Source: Deltaproteobacteria bacterium (GTDB lineage Bacteria > Myxococcota > Kuafuiibacteriia > Kuafuiibacteriales > Kuafuiibacteriaceae). Taken from it: a stretch of 64,000 nt of DNA. A program made the position numbers and the translations under genes. Positions within the stretch are counted from its first letter, which is position 1, and every line of letters starts with the position of its first letter. This document shows, piece by piece, positions 31,773 to 40,991 of this stretch. The DNA is taken from positions 4,950,001 to 5,014,000 of the forward strand of contig JADJBV010000001.1 in the NCBI GenBank assembly GCA_016703535.1. The letters run 5' to 3'. The notes below the pieces were generated by a model. The model was not told the origin of the DNA. It did no database searches and saw only the letters and a list, made by a program, of their open reading frames with translations.

Positions 31773-34568
31773 GTGGTCGACGCACTTCGGGGCTCCGGCA
31801 AGCCCAACGCCCCCAAGACCCAGTCCCCGGACCTCGAGCGGGAGGAGCCCAAGTTGAAGGTGTCGGAGGCCGACCGCACCCCACCTTTGTCGAGCGCCTA
31901 CGTCGCGCCTCAACCCGCTCCGATCCCAGTCCCCAGCAAACCGAGCAGCGACTGGTTGAGCGTCGATGAAACCACCCGGACCCGGGAGCTCTTGGCCGAC
32001 GACCTGGAGCTCAAGCAAGCGCCCTTGCGCCGGGACGTGGGCGGCTTGGGTCGGCTCCTCGGCGACACCATCAAGGAGCAGTGCGGCGAGGGGCTCTTCG
32101 AGGCGGTGGAGGAGATCCGTCGATTGGCCATCAAACAACGGGAGCAGGACGCCACCTTGATCGGCGTGCGGGCGCTCCAGGGCGGCTCACCCTTCGAGCG
32201 CCTGAGCGCGTTGCTGGAGCAGAAGCCGACCGCCGAGCTGCGCCAGCTGGTGAAGGCCTTCGCCACCTACTTCGAGTTGACCAACATCGCCGAGGCCAAC
32301 CATCGAAAGCGTCGGCTCCTCGCGGCCCTCTTGTTGCCCGAACGCGGCGCCAAGCCCGGTTCCTTCGCCGGGCTGATGCGGACCTTCAAGAAGCAGGGGA
32401 AGAGCCTGCCCGAGGTGTTGGCCCTTCTGGCCCGGATCGACGTCAACCCAGTGTTCACCGCCCACCCCACCCAGGTCGCCAAACCCGAGGTGCTGGAGGC
32501 CCGGCGCCGCCTGGCGGGCGAGCTGGAGCGGCTGGGTTACCTGCGGAGCGGCCCCGAGCTGAAGGACGCGGTCGACGCCTTGGCCACCGAGATCGAAGCC
32601 TTGTGGCAGATCGACGAAGTGCGGAGTGAACGCCCGACGGTCCTGGATGAGGTCAAGGGCGGCCTGGCCTATTATCCGAGCGCCATCGACGCCGTGCCGC
32701 GGCTTTATGCCGAGTTGGCCTTGGGCCTCAGCGAGGCCTACGGGACCAAGGTCGAGGCCCGCAGCTTGCCCCAGCTCCTCCACTTTGGCTCTTGGATCGG
32801 CGGCGACGGCGACGGCAACCCGAACGTCACCGCCCAGACTTTGCAAGACGCCTTGCGTTTGGCCAAGGGCGTGATCCTCGAGCACTACCACCACATTGCA
32901 CTTCACGTGCTGCCGCGGTTGAGTTTGGGCAAGAAGGACCGTCAACACCTGGAGATGATCATCCACCGCTTGGAGGCCACCCTGGCCGGGGCGCCGGAGG
33001 CCTATCGCGGCGCCCATCAGCTGGTGGACGACCTGGAGGAGCTCCGCGACCGCTTGGTGACGGCCGGCGGGCGGCGGCGTTCGCTGCGGCTCCTCGATCC
33101 TTGGATCCGCCAGGTAAAGACCTTTGGCCTGCACCTGACCACCTTGGATGTCCGGCAACACGCCCGGGTCCACGCGACCGCCCTTCGGGAGTTGGATCAA
33201 TCGCCACCTGGGGTGCCGCTGTCGCCCGCCTCGGAGCGGCTGCTGGAGACCTTGCGGGCCATCAAGACCGCCAAGGCCGAAGGTCCCCCCGAGGCGATCC
33301 AAAGTTACGTGATCAGCGGCGCCGAAGGGGCCGAGGACATCTTGCGGCTGCTGGAGCTGGGCCGGCGGGTGGGCCTCTCCTTCGCGGGCCGCCCGGGCGA
33401 TCCGGGCCTCTTGCCGGTGCCGCTCTTCGAGTCGATCGCCGATCTCGAGAGGGCCCCGGCCGAGTGTAGGAAGTTGTGGAGCGCCCCCGAATACCAGCCG
33501 CTCCTCGACAGCTTCGGACGTCGCCAAGAGGTGATGCTCGGTTATTCGGACTCGAGCAAAGACGGCGGGATGTTGACCAGCACCTGGGCGCTTTTCCAGG
33601 CCCACCGGGCCCTGCACCAGGTGGCCAAAGAGTGTGGGGTGTCGCTGGTGTTGTTCCACGGCCGCGGCGGCACGGTCGGTCGCGGCGGCGGGCCGACCCA
33701 CCGGGCCATCGGCGCTCAACCGGCGGGGGCCTTCAACGGGGCCTTGAAGATCACCGAACAGGGAGAGGTGCTCGACTGGAAATACGGCGATCGGGACATC
33801 GCCGAGCGCAACCTTGAGTTGTCGATCTCCGCCGCGGCCGCCGCCGCCAGCAAAAAAGAGGAGCCGCTGGATCCCGCCTTCGAGCAGGCCATGAACCAGC
33901 TGTCGGAGCGGGCCTTCAACTTTTATCGGGCCCAGATCTATGACAACGCCGAGCTCCATACATATTTTCAGCAGGCCACCCCGGTGTCGGCCCTGGAGCA
34001 CGCCAAGATCGGATCCCGCCCGGCCAAACGCGGAGACGCCCAGGGCCTGGCCGACATCCGCGCCATCCCTTGGATCTTCGGGTGGATGCAGAGCCGCCTG
34101 GTGATGCCGGCCTGGTTTGGCGTGGGGCACGCGCTCCAGAGCGTGTGGGCCGAGGGGCCGGAGCAGGCCGCCCTCCTCCAGCGGATGGCCAAGGAGCTGC
34201 CGGTCTTTCGGGAGATGCTGAAGAACGTGGAGTTGGGCCTGGCCAAGGCCGACCTGCACATCGCCCGTCGCTACTCGGAGCTGGTGCCGGATCGGGCCTT
34301 GGCCTCTCGGGTCTACGGCATGTTGGAGGCCGAGCTGCTCTCGACCCGGGAGGTCTTGTTGCGGGTCTTGGGCAAAGGCGAGTTGCTGGAGGGGGATCCG
34401 GTGTTGAGCCAGTCGATCCGTCTGCGCAACCCCTACGTGGATCCGATGAGCCTCATCCAGGTGGAGCTGCTGCGCCGGCAACAGCAAGGCGACACCGACG
34501 CCGTCCATTCGGTGGCGATGGCCGCGACCGTCAACGGGATCGCCGCGGCGCTGCGCAACACAGGTTGA
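31773..34568 (+). CDS. ppc: Phosphoenolpyruvate carboxylase
   Basis: 931 residues from GTG 31773; compared with the usual length near 880-900 residues, about 50-60 N-terminal residues are extra and Pro/Ser-rich, so the true start may be a later in-frame codon. Catalytic signatures: FTAHPTQVAKPEVLEARRRL near 230 (VTAHPTE-type His), GSWIGGDGDGNPNVT near 345, VMLGYSDSSKDGGMLTSTW near 590 and FHGRGGTVGRGGGPTHRAI near 635, ending IAAALRNTG, the conserved C-terminus. It carboxylates PEP to oxaloacetate, an anaplerotic entry to the TCA cycle. One GCAAG-N4-CTTGC palindrome is at 32843-32856. Followed by the GNAT-Rrf2-bcr run on the same strand. Confidence 0.96.
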   Translation: MVDALRGSGKPNAPKTQSPDLEREEPKLKVSEADRTPPLSSAYVAPQPAPIPVPSKPSSDWLSVDETTRTRELLADDLELKQAPLRRDVGGLGRLLGDTIKEQCGEGLFEAVEEIRRLAIKQREQDATLIGVRALQGGSPFERLSALLEQKPTAELRQLVKAFATYFELTNIAEANHRKRRLLAALLLPERGAKPGSFAGLMRTFKKQGKSLPEVLALLARIDVNPVFTAHPTQVAKPEVLEARRRLAGELERLGYLRSGPELKDAVDALATEIEALWQIDEVRSERPTVLDEVKGGLAYYPSAIDAVPRLYAELALGLSEAYGTKVEARSLPQLLHFGSWIGGDGDGNPNVTAQTLQDALRLAKGVILEHYHHIALHVLPRLSLGKKDRQHLEMIIHRLEATLAGAPEAYRGAHQLVDDLEELRDRLVTAGGRRRSLRLLDPWIRQVKTFGLHLTTLDVRQHARVHATALRELDQSPPGVPLSPASERLLETLRAIKTAKAEGPPEAIQSYVISGAEGAEDILRLLELGRRVGLSFAGRPGDPGLLPVPLFESIADLERAPAECRKLWSAPEYQPLLDSFGRRQEVMLGYSDSSKDGGMLTSTWALFQAHRALHQVAKECGVSLVLFHGRGGTVGRGGGPTHRAIGAQPAGAFNGALKITEQGEVLDWKYGDRDIAERNLELSISAAAAAASKKEEPLDPAFEQAMNQLSERAFNFYRAQIYDNAELHTYFQQATPVSALEHAKIGSRPAKRGDAQGLADIRAIPWIFGWMQSRLVMPAWFGVGHALQSVWAEGPEQAALLQRMAKELPVFREMLKNVELGLAKADLHIARRYSELVPDRALASRVYGMLEAELLSTREVLLRVLGKGELLEGDPVLSQSIRLRNPYVDPMSLIQVELLRRQQQGDTDAVHSVAMAATVNGIAAALRNTG

Positions 34569-34625
34569 CACCCTGCCCATCGGCCCCGGCTTGAGTTTGG
34601 TCGCCCAGGCGGCTACGAGCCTCTC

Positions 34626-35084
34626 GTGGCCGCCGCGGATCCGTCGCCGCCGATCCAGGTTCGGAAAGCCAAGCCCCAAGACCTGGCGGTGGTCGTCGCT
34701 TTGGACGCCGCGGTCACCGGGGTCAAGAAGCCAGACTACTGGCGGGATCGGCTGCGTCAGTTCGCCGGCCGAGATCCCGAGCGCCTGTTTTTGGTGGCCG
34801 AAGCCGAAGGCCAAGTGGTGGGCTTCATCTTGGGCGAGATCCGAGCCTGGGAGTTTGGCTCCCCACCCAGCGGCTGGATCTTCGCGATCAACGTGGCCAA
34901 AGGGGCGCGCCTGGACGGCGTCGGCACCCGGCTCTTCGAGGCGATCTGCGCCCATTTCACCGCGGCCGGCGTCGACCGGGTCCGGACCATGATCGCCAAA
35001 GACGATCCCCTGGTCATGCGCTTCTTCCGCAGCCAAGGCATGGTGGCCGGACCCTTCATCGAGCTGGAGAAGGTGTTGCCGTGA
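34626..35084 (+). CDS. GNAT family N-acetyltransferase upstream of the Bcr regulator
   Basis: 152 residues from GTG 34626. GNAT fold: IQVRKAKPQDLAVVVALDAAVTGVKKPDYWRDRL, LFLVAEAEGQVVGFILGEI, and the acetyl-CoA loop region AINVAKGARLDGVGTRLFEAI. The opening pattern D-x-x-[VI]-T-G-x(5,6)-[YW] recurs in both halves of the 43147-44079 protein, so all three modules are one subfamily. The stop overlaps the Rrf2 gene start (GTGA). Lysine acetylation is known to control aromatic acyl-CoA enzymes in Rhodopseudomonas, so modification of the benzoyl-CoA pathway is a plausible target, not shown here. Confidence 0.85.
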   Translation: MAAADPSPPIQVRKAKPQDLAVVVALDAAVTGVKKPDYWRDRLRQFAGRDPERLFLVAEAEGQVVGFILGEIRAWEFGSPPSGWIFAINVAKGARLDGVGTRLFEAICAHFTAAGVDRVRTMIAKDDPLVMRFFRSQGMVAGPFIELEKVLP

Positions 35085-35485
35085 AGCTCCAGACCGCCAC
35101 CCGCCTGGCGCTGTACGCCGTGATGGCCTTGTCTCGGGAGCCGGAGCGTCAGTTCTCCACCGCCGAGTTGGCCGAACGCTTCGACGTGTCCGAACACCAC
35201 CTGGCCAAGGTCCTGCGCACCCTGGGCCGGGCCGAGCTGGTCGAGGCGGTTCGCGGCGCCGGCGGTGGCTTTCGTTTTTCGGCCAACCCCAAGCGGGTGA
35301 CTTTGCTCGAGGTCATCGCCCTCTTCGAAGACATCACCTCACCCCCCGGCCCCAAAGAGCCGGGCGTGCGCACCCACGAAGGCAAGGCCCTGGGCGCGGT
35401 GTTGGCGGAGATCGACGACGTGGCCCGGGCCACCTTGGGCTCGATCACCTTGGCCACCTTGCACCGCTCCGCCACGCGCCGGTAA
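35081..35485 (+). CDS. Rrf2 family transcriptional regulator (BadM-like)
   Basis: 134 residues, GTG start overlapping the GNAT stop. Typical Rrf2 winged helix: MKLQTATRLALYAVMAL, then STAELAERFDVSEHHLAKVLRTLGRAELVEAVRGAGGGFRFS and the dimer helix ATLGSITLATLHRSA. It has no Cys at all, so it cannot carry the Fe-S cluster of IscR/NsrR-type members. BadM, an Rrf2 protein of Rhodopseudomonas palustris, represses benzoyl-CoA reductase genes; this gene sits 95 bp ahead of the had-oah-dch-bcr operon with an inverted repeat between, so it is the likely local regulator. The name BadM is by analogy only. Confidence 0.85.
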   Translation: MKLQTATRLALYAVMALSREPERQFSTAELAERFDVSEHHLAKVLRTLGRAELVEAVRGAGGGFRFSANPKRVTLLEVIALFEDITSPPGPKEPGVRTHEGKALGAVLAEIDDVARATLGSITLATLHRSATRR

Positions 35486-35549
35486 CCGCCGCAGCACGTC
35501 GATCACCACTACGCCACACCCGAGCCAGCGCCTCGGCCGCTTGCCGATT

Positions 35550-35571
35550 AAGTGGTATTAAAGTACCTCTT
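35550..35571. promoter_or_regulatory. Dyad in the AT-rich had-bcr promoter
   Basis: AAGTGGTA (35550-35557), spacer TTAAAG, TACCTCTT (35564-35571): 8-bp arms matching at 7 of 8 positions, 10 bp before the had start, in a markedly AT-rich stretch (35546-35580) of otherwise GC-rich DNA. Candidate operator for the Rrf2 regulator immediately upstream. No convincing sigma-70 -35/-10 pair could be fixed around it. Confidence 0.5.
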
Positions 35572-35580
35572 TATTGGTTT

Positions 35581-36654
35581 ATGGAGATCTCGATGTTCCG
35601 TTGGGTGATGACCGCTGTGGGCCAACCGCTCGAACGCCAGGAGTTGGTCCTCGATGCACCTCGACCCGGGGAGGTGACGGTGCAGGTCGAAGGTTGTGGC
35701 GTGTGCCACACTGACCTGGGCTACCTCTACGACGGCGTCCGCCCCAACCACGCCCTGCCCTTGACCTTGGGCCACGAGATCGCTGGGCGCGTGATCGCCG
35801 CCGGGGATGGGGCCCAGCACTGGGTGGGCCAAGCGGTGGTGGTCCCCGCAGTGGTGCCCTGCGGCGAATGCGACGCGTGTCGGCGCGGCAAAGAGAGCAT
35901 CTGTCTCCATCAAAAGATGCCGGGCAACGACATCCACGGCGGCTACGCCACTCACGTCAACGTGCCGGCCCACGGCCTGTGTCCGGTGAACGAGAAGAAG
36001 CTCGCGCAAGCGGGGTTGACCTTGGCGGACGTGGCGGTGGTGGCAGACGCGGTGACCACGCCCTACCAAGCGGTGCTCCAGGCCGAACTCGCCGCGGGCC
36101 AACTGGCCATCGTGGTGGGCCTCGGGGGCGTCGGCGGTTATTGCGCCCAGATCGCCCGGGCCAAAGGCGCCACCGTGGTGGGCCTCGACGTCGACGATCA
36201 AAAGTTGGAGCTGATGGGCCGCCACGGCGTGGCCAAGGGCTTCAACGTCAAGAACCTCGATCCCAAGGCGCTGAAGAAGGAGATCAGCAACTTCGCCAAG
36301 GAGCGCCAGCTCCCAACCCGGGAGTGGTCGATCTTCGAGTGTTCGGGCAGCGCCGCCGGCCAAGCTACCGCCTTTGGGCTCCTCACCCACGGCAGCACCC
36401 TCTCGGTGATCGGCTACACCTTGGACAAGGTCGAGCTCCGGCTCTCCAACCTGATGGCGCTCCACGCCCGGGCCTTGGGCAACTGGGGCTGTGCGCCCCG
36501 CCACTACCCGGCCGCTTTGGCTCTGGTCCTCGATGGGCAAGTCAACTTGCGCCCCTTCGTGGAGCACCACCCCCTCGCCCACGTCAACCAGGTCCTCGAA
36601 GACCTCCACCACCACAAGATCGGGCGACGCCCGGTCCTGATCCCCGCTCAGTGA
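35581..36654 (+). CDS. had: 6-hydroxycyclohex-1-ene-1-carbonyl-CoA dehydrogenase
   Basis: 357 residues; a second possible start is ATG 35593 (MFRWVMTAVG). Zinc alcohol dehydrogenase fold: catalytic zinc region CGVCHTDLGYLYDG near 45, structural zinc Cys set CGECDACRRGKESIC near 100, NAD-binding GLGGVGGYCAQIARAKGATVVGLD near 180. Context fixes the substrate: NAD-dependent oxidation of 6-hydroxycyclohex-1-ene-carbonyl-CoA to the 6-oxo compound, the step between the dienoyl-CoA hydratase and the ring hydrolase in the Thauera-type benzoyl-CoA pathway. First gene of the operon. A consensus palindrome GCAAGTCAACTTGC (36537-36550) lies in its 3' part (GQVNLR). Confidence 0.92.
   Translation: MEISMFRWVMTAVGQPLERQELVLDAPRPGEVTVQVEGCGVCHTDLGYLYDGVRPNHALPLTLGHEIAGRVIAAGDGAQHWVGQAVVVPAVVPCGECDACRRGKESICLHQKMPGNDIHGGYATHVNVPAHGLCPVNEKKLAQAGLTLADVAVVADAVTTPYQAVLQAELAAGQLAIVVGLGGVGGYCAQIARAKGATVVGLDVDDQKLELMGRHGVAKGFNVKNLDPKALKKEISNFAKERQLPTREWSIFECSGSAAGQATAFGLLTHGSTLSVIGYTLDKVELRLSNLMALHARALGNWGCAPRHYPAALALVLDGQVNLRPFVEHHPLAHVNQVLEDLHHHKIGRRPVLIPAQ
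36537..36550. repeat. Dispersed palindrome, exact core copy inside had
   Basis: GCAAGTCAACTTGC, identical to the intergenic copy at 18422; here it encodes part of GQVNLR in the frame CAA-GTC-AAC-TTG. Confidence 0.6.
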
Positions 36655-36668
36655 AGGAGCCTTCATCC

Positions 36669-37775
36669 ATGGCCATGCCCCGCGTCCAACTGAAGAGCCA
36701 CAACCTGGTCCCGGAGGCCGGCTCCCCCGGCGTCCGCTTCGAAAAACGCCCGGTCCAAAGGCCGGGCGGCGGTGAGGCGCCGGGCCTCTACAACGCCTGG
36801 ATCACGCTCCAGAACCCCGAGCAGTTCAACTCGTACACCACGCCGATGATCATCGACACGATCTTGGCTTTTCGGGCCGCCTCCAACGCCCGGGACGTGG
36901 TGGCGGTGGTCTTTACGGGCGCGGGCGACAAGGCCTTCTGCACCGGCGGCAACACCAAAGAGTACGCCGAATATTACGCCGGCAACCCCCAAGAGTATCG
37001 GCAGTACATGCGGCTCTTCAACGACATGGTCAGCGGCATCTTGGCCTGCGACAAGCCGGTGATCTGCCGGGTCAACGGCATGCGGATCGGAGGCGGCCAA
37101 GAGATCGGCATGGCCTGCGACTTCACCATCGCCCAAGATCTGGCCCGCTTCGGTCAAGCCGGGCCCAAACACGGCTCGGCCCCGATCGGCGGCGCCACCG
37201 ACTTTTTGCCCCTGTTGATCGGCGGCGAACGGGCGATGGAGTCGGTGGTGTTCTGTGAACCGTGGTCGGCCCATCGGGCCCATCGGGAAGGGATGATCAC
37301 CGACGTGGTCCCGGCCCTGAAGGTCGACGGCAAGTTCGTGCCCAACCCCTTGGTGTGGACCGATCGGATGTTCGATGACTACGGCCGGGTCTGCCACGGC
37401 GAGGCCAAAGCCGGCCCGGCGTTGGAGGAAGGCAAGGCGCTGCTGAAGCGAGGAACCGTGGACCTTTCGCTCCTCGATCAGCGGGTCGAGCAGCTGGCGG
37501 GCAAGTTGCTCCTCACCTTCCCGGACTGCACCACCAAAACCCTGGAGGAGCTGCGGAAACCCAAGCTGGCGGCCTGGAACAACAACAAGGAGAACTCCCG
37601 AGCCTGGTTGGCCCTCAACATGATGACCGAAGCCCACGCGGGCTTCCGGGCCTTCAACGAGGGCACCAAAGAAGATCGAGAGGTGGACTTCGTCGCCCTC
37701 CGCCAGGCCTTGGCCCAAGGCACGCCCTGGAGCCAAGACCTGATCGACTCCGTTCAGCCGAAGGGGCGTCGATGA
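36669..37775 (+). CDS. oah: 6-oxocyclohex-1-ene-1-carbonyl-CoA hydrolase
   Basis: 368 residues from ATG 36669. Crotonase superfamily: AWITLQNPEQFNSYTTPMIIDTIL, oxyanion-hole regions FTGAGDKAFCTGGNTKEYAEYY and VNGMRIGGGQEIGMACDFTIAQD, and GPKHGSAPIGGATDFLPLLIG. The large C-terminal part (NPLVWTDRMFDDYGR, LAAWNNNKENSRAWLALNMMTEAHAGF) is specific to the BamA/Oah hydrolases. It hydrolytically opens the alicyclic ring to 3-hydroxypimelyl-CoA, making ring cleavage irreversible. BamA is the usual marker gene for anaerobic aromatic degradation. Stop overlaps dch (ATGA). Confidence 0.95.
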   Translation: MAMPRVQLKSHNLVPEAGSPGVRFEKRPVQRPGGGEAPGLYNAWITLQNPEQFNSYTTPMIIDTILAFRAASNARDVVAVVFTGAGDKAFCTGGNTKEYAEYYAGNPQEYRQYMRLFNDMVSGILACDKPVICRVNGMRIGGGQEIGMACDFTIAQDLARFGQAGPKHGSAPIGGATDFLPLLIGGERAMESVVFCEPWSAHRAHREGMITDVVPALKVDGKFVPNPLVWTDRMFDDYGRVCHGEAKAGPALEEGKALLKRGTVDLSLLDQRVEQLAGKLLLTFPDCTTKTLEELRKPKLAAWNNNKENSRAWLALNMMTEAHAGFRAFNEGTKEDREVDFVALRQALAQGTPWSQDLIDSVQPKGRR

Positions 37776-38533
37776 CCTCCCCGGTGGAGCTGGAGTGGGA
37801 CGACGAGCGGGGCTTGCTCCACGTCTGGCTGGCGCGCCCCAAGGCCAACCTGATCGACGCCGAGATGATCGGCGCCTTGTCCGAGGTGTTGCGGCCCCGC
37901 CGAGGGATGCGGGCTTTGTTGCTCGACCACCGGGGGCCCCACTTCAGCTTCGGGGCCTCGGTGGAGGAGCACCTGCCCGACCAGTGCGCCCAGATGTTGG
38001 GCCACCTGCACCACCTGATCCGCCAATTGGTCGACTTCCCTTTGCCCACGCTGGTGGCGGCCCGAGGTCAATGCCTCGGGGGAGGCCTCGAGGTCGCCGC
38101 CGCGGGGCACCTGATCTTCGCGGGCCCCGACAGCAAGTTTGGGCAGCCCGAGATCCGCTTGGGGGTCTTTGCGCCGGCGGCTTCGGTGTTGTTGCCGGAG
38201 CGCCTGGGACAAGCGGCCGCCGATGACCTGCTGTGGTCGGGCCGCACCCTCTTGGCCTCGGAGGCCCTGTCTTTGGGCCTGGTCAAGGAGGTCGCGGCCG
38301 ATCCGACGGTGGCGGCCCTGGCCTACTTCGACGACCACTTGGCGCCCCACTCACCATCGTCCTTGCGTTTTGCGGTTCAGGCCTCCCGCGCCGGCCTGAG
38401 AGAAAAGGTGCAAGTGAACTTGCAGAAGCTCGAACACCTCTACCTGGAGGAGCTGATGGCCACCGCCGACGCCAAAGAGGGTCTCTTGGCCTTCCTCGAA
38501 AAGCGCCCGCCCCGCTGGGAGGCGAGCCGATGA
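37772..38533 (+). CDS. dch: Cyclohexa-1,5-diene-1-carbonyl-CoA hydratase
   Basis: 253 residues, crotonase family, usual length. VWLARPKANLIDAEMIGALSEVL, first oxyanion segment LLDHRGPHFSFGASVEEHLP near 50 and second VAARGQCLGGGLEVAAAGHLIFAGPDSKFGQPEIRLGVFAP near 85-125. It adds water to the dienoyl-CoA produced by benzoyl-CoA reductase. Operon order had-oah-dch-bcr with 4-bp ATGA overlaps on both sides implies tight translational coupling. A palindrome copy GCAAGTGAACTTGC is at 38410-38423. Confidence 0.92.
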   Translation: MTSPVELEWDDERGLLHVWLARPKANLIDAEMIGALSEVLRPRRGMRALLLDHRGPHFSFGASVEEHLPDQCAQMLGHLHHLIRQLVDFPLPTLVAARGQCLGGGLEVAAAGHLIFAGPDSKFGQPEIRLGVFAPAASVLLPERLGQAAADDLLWSGRTLLASEALSLGLVKEVAADPTVAALAYFDDHLAPHSPSSLRFAVQASRAGLREKVQVNLQKLEHLYLEELMATADAKEGLLAFLEKRPPRWEASR

Positions 38534-39699
38534 ACACCCGCCAAACGTTGGTCGAACGTTGCTCCGCCCTCTTCGAGGACCTCTCCTTCGGCGCCAGTCG
38601 CGCCTGGAAGGACGCCCAGCCCGGCCGCAAGGTGGTCGCATACATGCCGGTGTATGTGCCCCGGGAGCTGATCCACGCGGCCGGCATGTTGCCCCTCGGA
38701 ATCTTGGGGGCTGGGGAGTCGCTGGAGGTCATCCACGGCGACGCCTACTACCAAAGTTACATCTGCCGGATCCCGCGCTCGACCTTGGAGCTGGGGATCA
38801 CCGGGCGCCTCGACTTCGTCGAAGGGTTCCTCTTCCCTTCGATCTGCGACGTGATCCGCAACCTCTCGGGGATCTGGAAGCTCCAGTTCCCCGACGTCTA
38901 CGTCCGCTACTTCGACGTCCCGCAGAACTACGTGGACGGCATCGGCGGCAGCTACTACCGGCGTGAACTGGAAGAGCTCAAGGAAGGCCTAGAGCACCTG
39001 GCGGGTCGACTGATCACCCCGGAGGCGCTGCGGGCGTCGATCACCCTCTACAACGAAAACCGGCGCCTGATCGCCGGCCTCTACGCCTTGCGGACCGAAC
39101 GCCCCTGGCAGGTGCCATCGTCGGAGCTCTACCTGGTGGTCCGGGCCGGCATGGTCTTGCCCGTCGAGGATCACAACCAGCTCCTAAAGGACTATCACGC
39201 GGCGGCCGTGGAGGAGGAGCTGCCCATCCGAGACAAGAGCCGAATCGTGTTGTCGGGGGTCTTCTGCGAACAGCCGCCCCTCAGCCTGATCAAGGCCATC
39301 GAGATGGCGGGTTGTTACATCGTCGACGACGACTTCATGTTGATCACCCGCTGGTTGTTGCAGGACGTGCCCCTCGACGGTGATCCGCTTCAGAACTTGG
39401 TCGATGCCTTCCTCCACCACTCGGCCGAGACCTCGGCCAAGTACCAACCCGAAGCCAAGCTGAAGGGCCAATACCTGGTGGACGCCGTCAAGGGGACCAA
39501 GGCCGAGGGGGTGATCTTCGCGGCGCCCTCCTTCTGCGATCCGGCCCTCTTGGAGCGGCCGATGCTCCAGACCAAGCTGGACGCAACCTTGGTCCCCCAC
39601 ATCGGCTTCAAGTACGCCGAAAACTCGGGGCAGATGCAGCCGGTCCGAGAGCAGGCCGGGACCTTCGCCGACTCGATCAAGCTCTGGAGCAACCCATGA
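38530..39699 (+). CDS. bcrC: Benzoyl-CoA reductase, gamma subunit
   Basis: 389 residues from ATG 38530, overlapping the dch stop. Member of the 2-hydroxyglutaryl-CoA dehydratase component D / BcrB-C family. Visible features: MPVYVPRELIHAAGMLPLGILG near 38 (substrate-site region), conserved Cys in YQSYICRIPRST, FPSICDVIRNLSG, SGVFCEQPP, AGCYIVDDDFM and APSFCDPAL, which are candidates for [4Fe-4S] ligands. BcrB and BcrC together form the module that binds benzoyl-CoA and two-electron reduces the ring. Order C-B-A-D is the same as in Thauera. Confidence 0.93.
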   Translation: MNTRQTLVERCSALFEDLSFGASRAWKDAQPGRKVVAYMPVYVPRELIHAAGMLPLGILGAGESLEVIHGDAYYQSYICRIPRSTLELGITGRLDFVEGFLFPSICDVIRNLSGIWKLQFPDVYVRYFDVPQNYVDGIGGSYYRRELEELKEGLEHLAGRLITPEALRASITLYNENRRLIAGLYALRTERPWQVPSSELYLVVRAGMVLPVEDHNQLLKDYHAAAVEEELPIRDKSRIVLSGVFCEQPPLSLIKAIEMAGCYIVDDDFMLITRWLLQDVPLDGDPLQNLVDAFLHHSAETSAKYQPEAKLKGQYLVDAVKGTKAEGVIFAAPSFCDPALLERPMLQTKLDATLVPHIGFKYAENSGQMQPVREQAGTFADSIKLWSNP

Positions 39700-40991
39700 C
39701 CGCCGCCGACATCGTCAAAGAACCCTCGATGCTCAAGCAGAAGGAGATGATCGCCCACAACTACGATCTCCTGACCAGCGCCGAGGCCCGGGGCCAAAAG
39801 GTCGCCTCCACCTTTGTGCCGGGCAACCTCAACGAGCTGATCCGCTGCTTCGGGCTGCTCAACAACCTCCCCGAGATCAACGCCATCCAGAACGGGATGC
39901 GCCAACTATCGGGCGACTACATCTTGGAGGCCGAAAAACGCGGCCACTCCGAGGACGTCTGCACCTACGTGAAGGCCGACCTGGGGATGATGGCCAAGGG
40001 CAACCTGGCACCCAACGGCAAGCCGCTGCCCAAGCCGGACGTGTTGCTCCTCTCCTATACCGGCTGCTTCACCTTCATGAAGTGGTTCGAGTTGGTCCGG
40101 GAGCAGTACCAGTGCCCGACCATCATGTTGCAGGTGCCCTACCAAGGGGACGGGCAGATCACCCAAAACATGCGGGACTACATCGTCAAGCAGCTCAAGG
40201 AGGAGGTCATCCCAACGTTGGAGAAAGTCTCCGGGGTGAAGTTCGACATCGATCGGCTCCGGGAGCACCTCGCCGCTTCAGCCAAAGCCGAGGATGATCT
40301 GGTCTGGGTGTTGGAGACCGGCAAACTCAAGCCTTCGCCGATCGACGCTTATTTTGGCGGCGTCTACTACATCGGCCCGATCTTCACCGCCTTCCGGGGC
40401 ACCCAAGACGCCATCGACTACTATCGCCTCCTTCGCCAAGAGATCGAGGCGCGGATCGCCGCCGGCCTGGGGCCCATCACCCCCGAAGGGACGATGGCCA
40501 AGCAGAAGTACCGCTTGGTGGTGGAGGGCCCACCCAACTGGACCAGCTTCCGGGAGCTCTGGAAGATGTTCTACGACGAAGGGGCGGTGGTGGTGGCCAG
40601 CACCTACACCAAGGTGGGCGGCACCTACGATCTGGGCTTCCGGCACGACCCCAATCACCCCTTGGAGTCTTTGGCCGACTACTGCCTCGGCTGTTACACC
40701 AACCGCAACCTCCCGCAGCGGGTCGACCTGCTCCAGAAGTACCTGACCGAATACGAGGCCGACGGTCTTTTGATCAACTCGATCAAGAGCTGCAACAGCT
40801 TCTCGGCGGGGCAGCTGATGATGATGCGGACCCTGGAGCGCCGCACCGGCAAGCCCGGGGCCTTCATCGAGACCGACCTGGTGGACCCCCGGTATTTTTC
40901 GGCGGCCAACGTCAAGAACCGGCTCGAAAGTTATTTTCAGATGATCGACCAAAAGCGAAAGGTCGCGGCGACCACGGGGGTGCACGCGTGA
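39696..40991 (+). CDS. bcrB: Benzoyl-CoA reductase, beta subunit
   Basis: 431 residues, ATGA overlap with bcrC and GTGA overlap with bcrA. Same superfamily as BcrC: FVPGNLNELIRCFGLLNNLPEINAIQNGMRQLS, VLLLSYTGCFTFMKWFELVREQYQCPTIMLQVPYQGDGQIT, and the C-terminal Cys cluster DYCLGCYTNRNLPQR with LINSIKSCNSFSAGQLMMMRTLE. It pairs with BcrC to form the ring-reducing module and likely ligates an Fe-S cluster. Confidence 0.93.
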   Translation: MTAADIVKEPSMLKQKEMIAHNYDLLTSAEARGQKVASTFVPGNLNELIRCFGLLNNLPEINAIQNGMRQLSGDYILEAEKRGHSEDVCTYVKADLGMMAKGNLAPNGKPLPKPDVLLLSYTGCFTFMKWFELVREQYQCPTIMLQVPYQGDGQITQNMRDYIVKQLKEEVIPTLEKVSGVKFDIDRLREHLAASAKAEDDLVWVLETGKLKPSPIDAYFGGVYYIGPIFTAFRGTQDAIDYYRLLRQEIEARIAAGLGPITPEGTMAKQKYRLVVEGPPNWTSFRELWKMFYDEGAVVVASTYTKVGGTYDLGFRHDPNHPLESLADYCLGCYTNRNLPQRVDLLQKYLTEYEADGLLINSIKSCNSFSAGQLMMMRTLERRTGKPGAFIETDLVDPRYFSAANVKNRLESYFQMIDQKRKVAATTGVHA

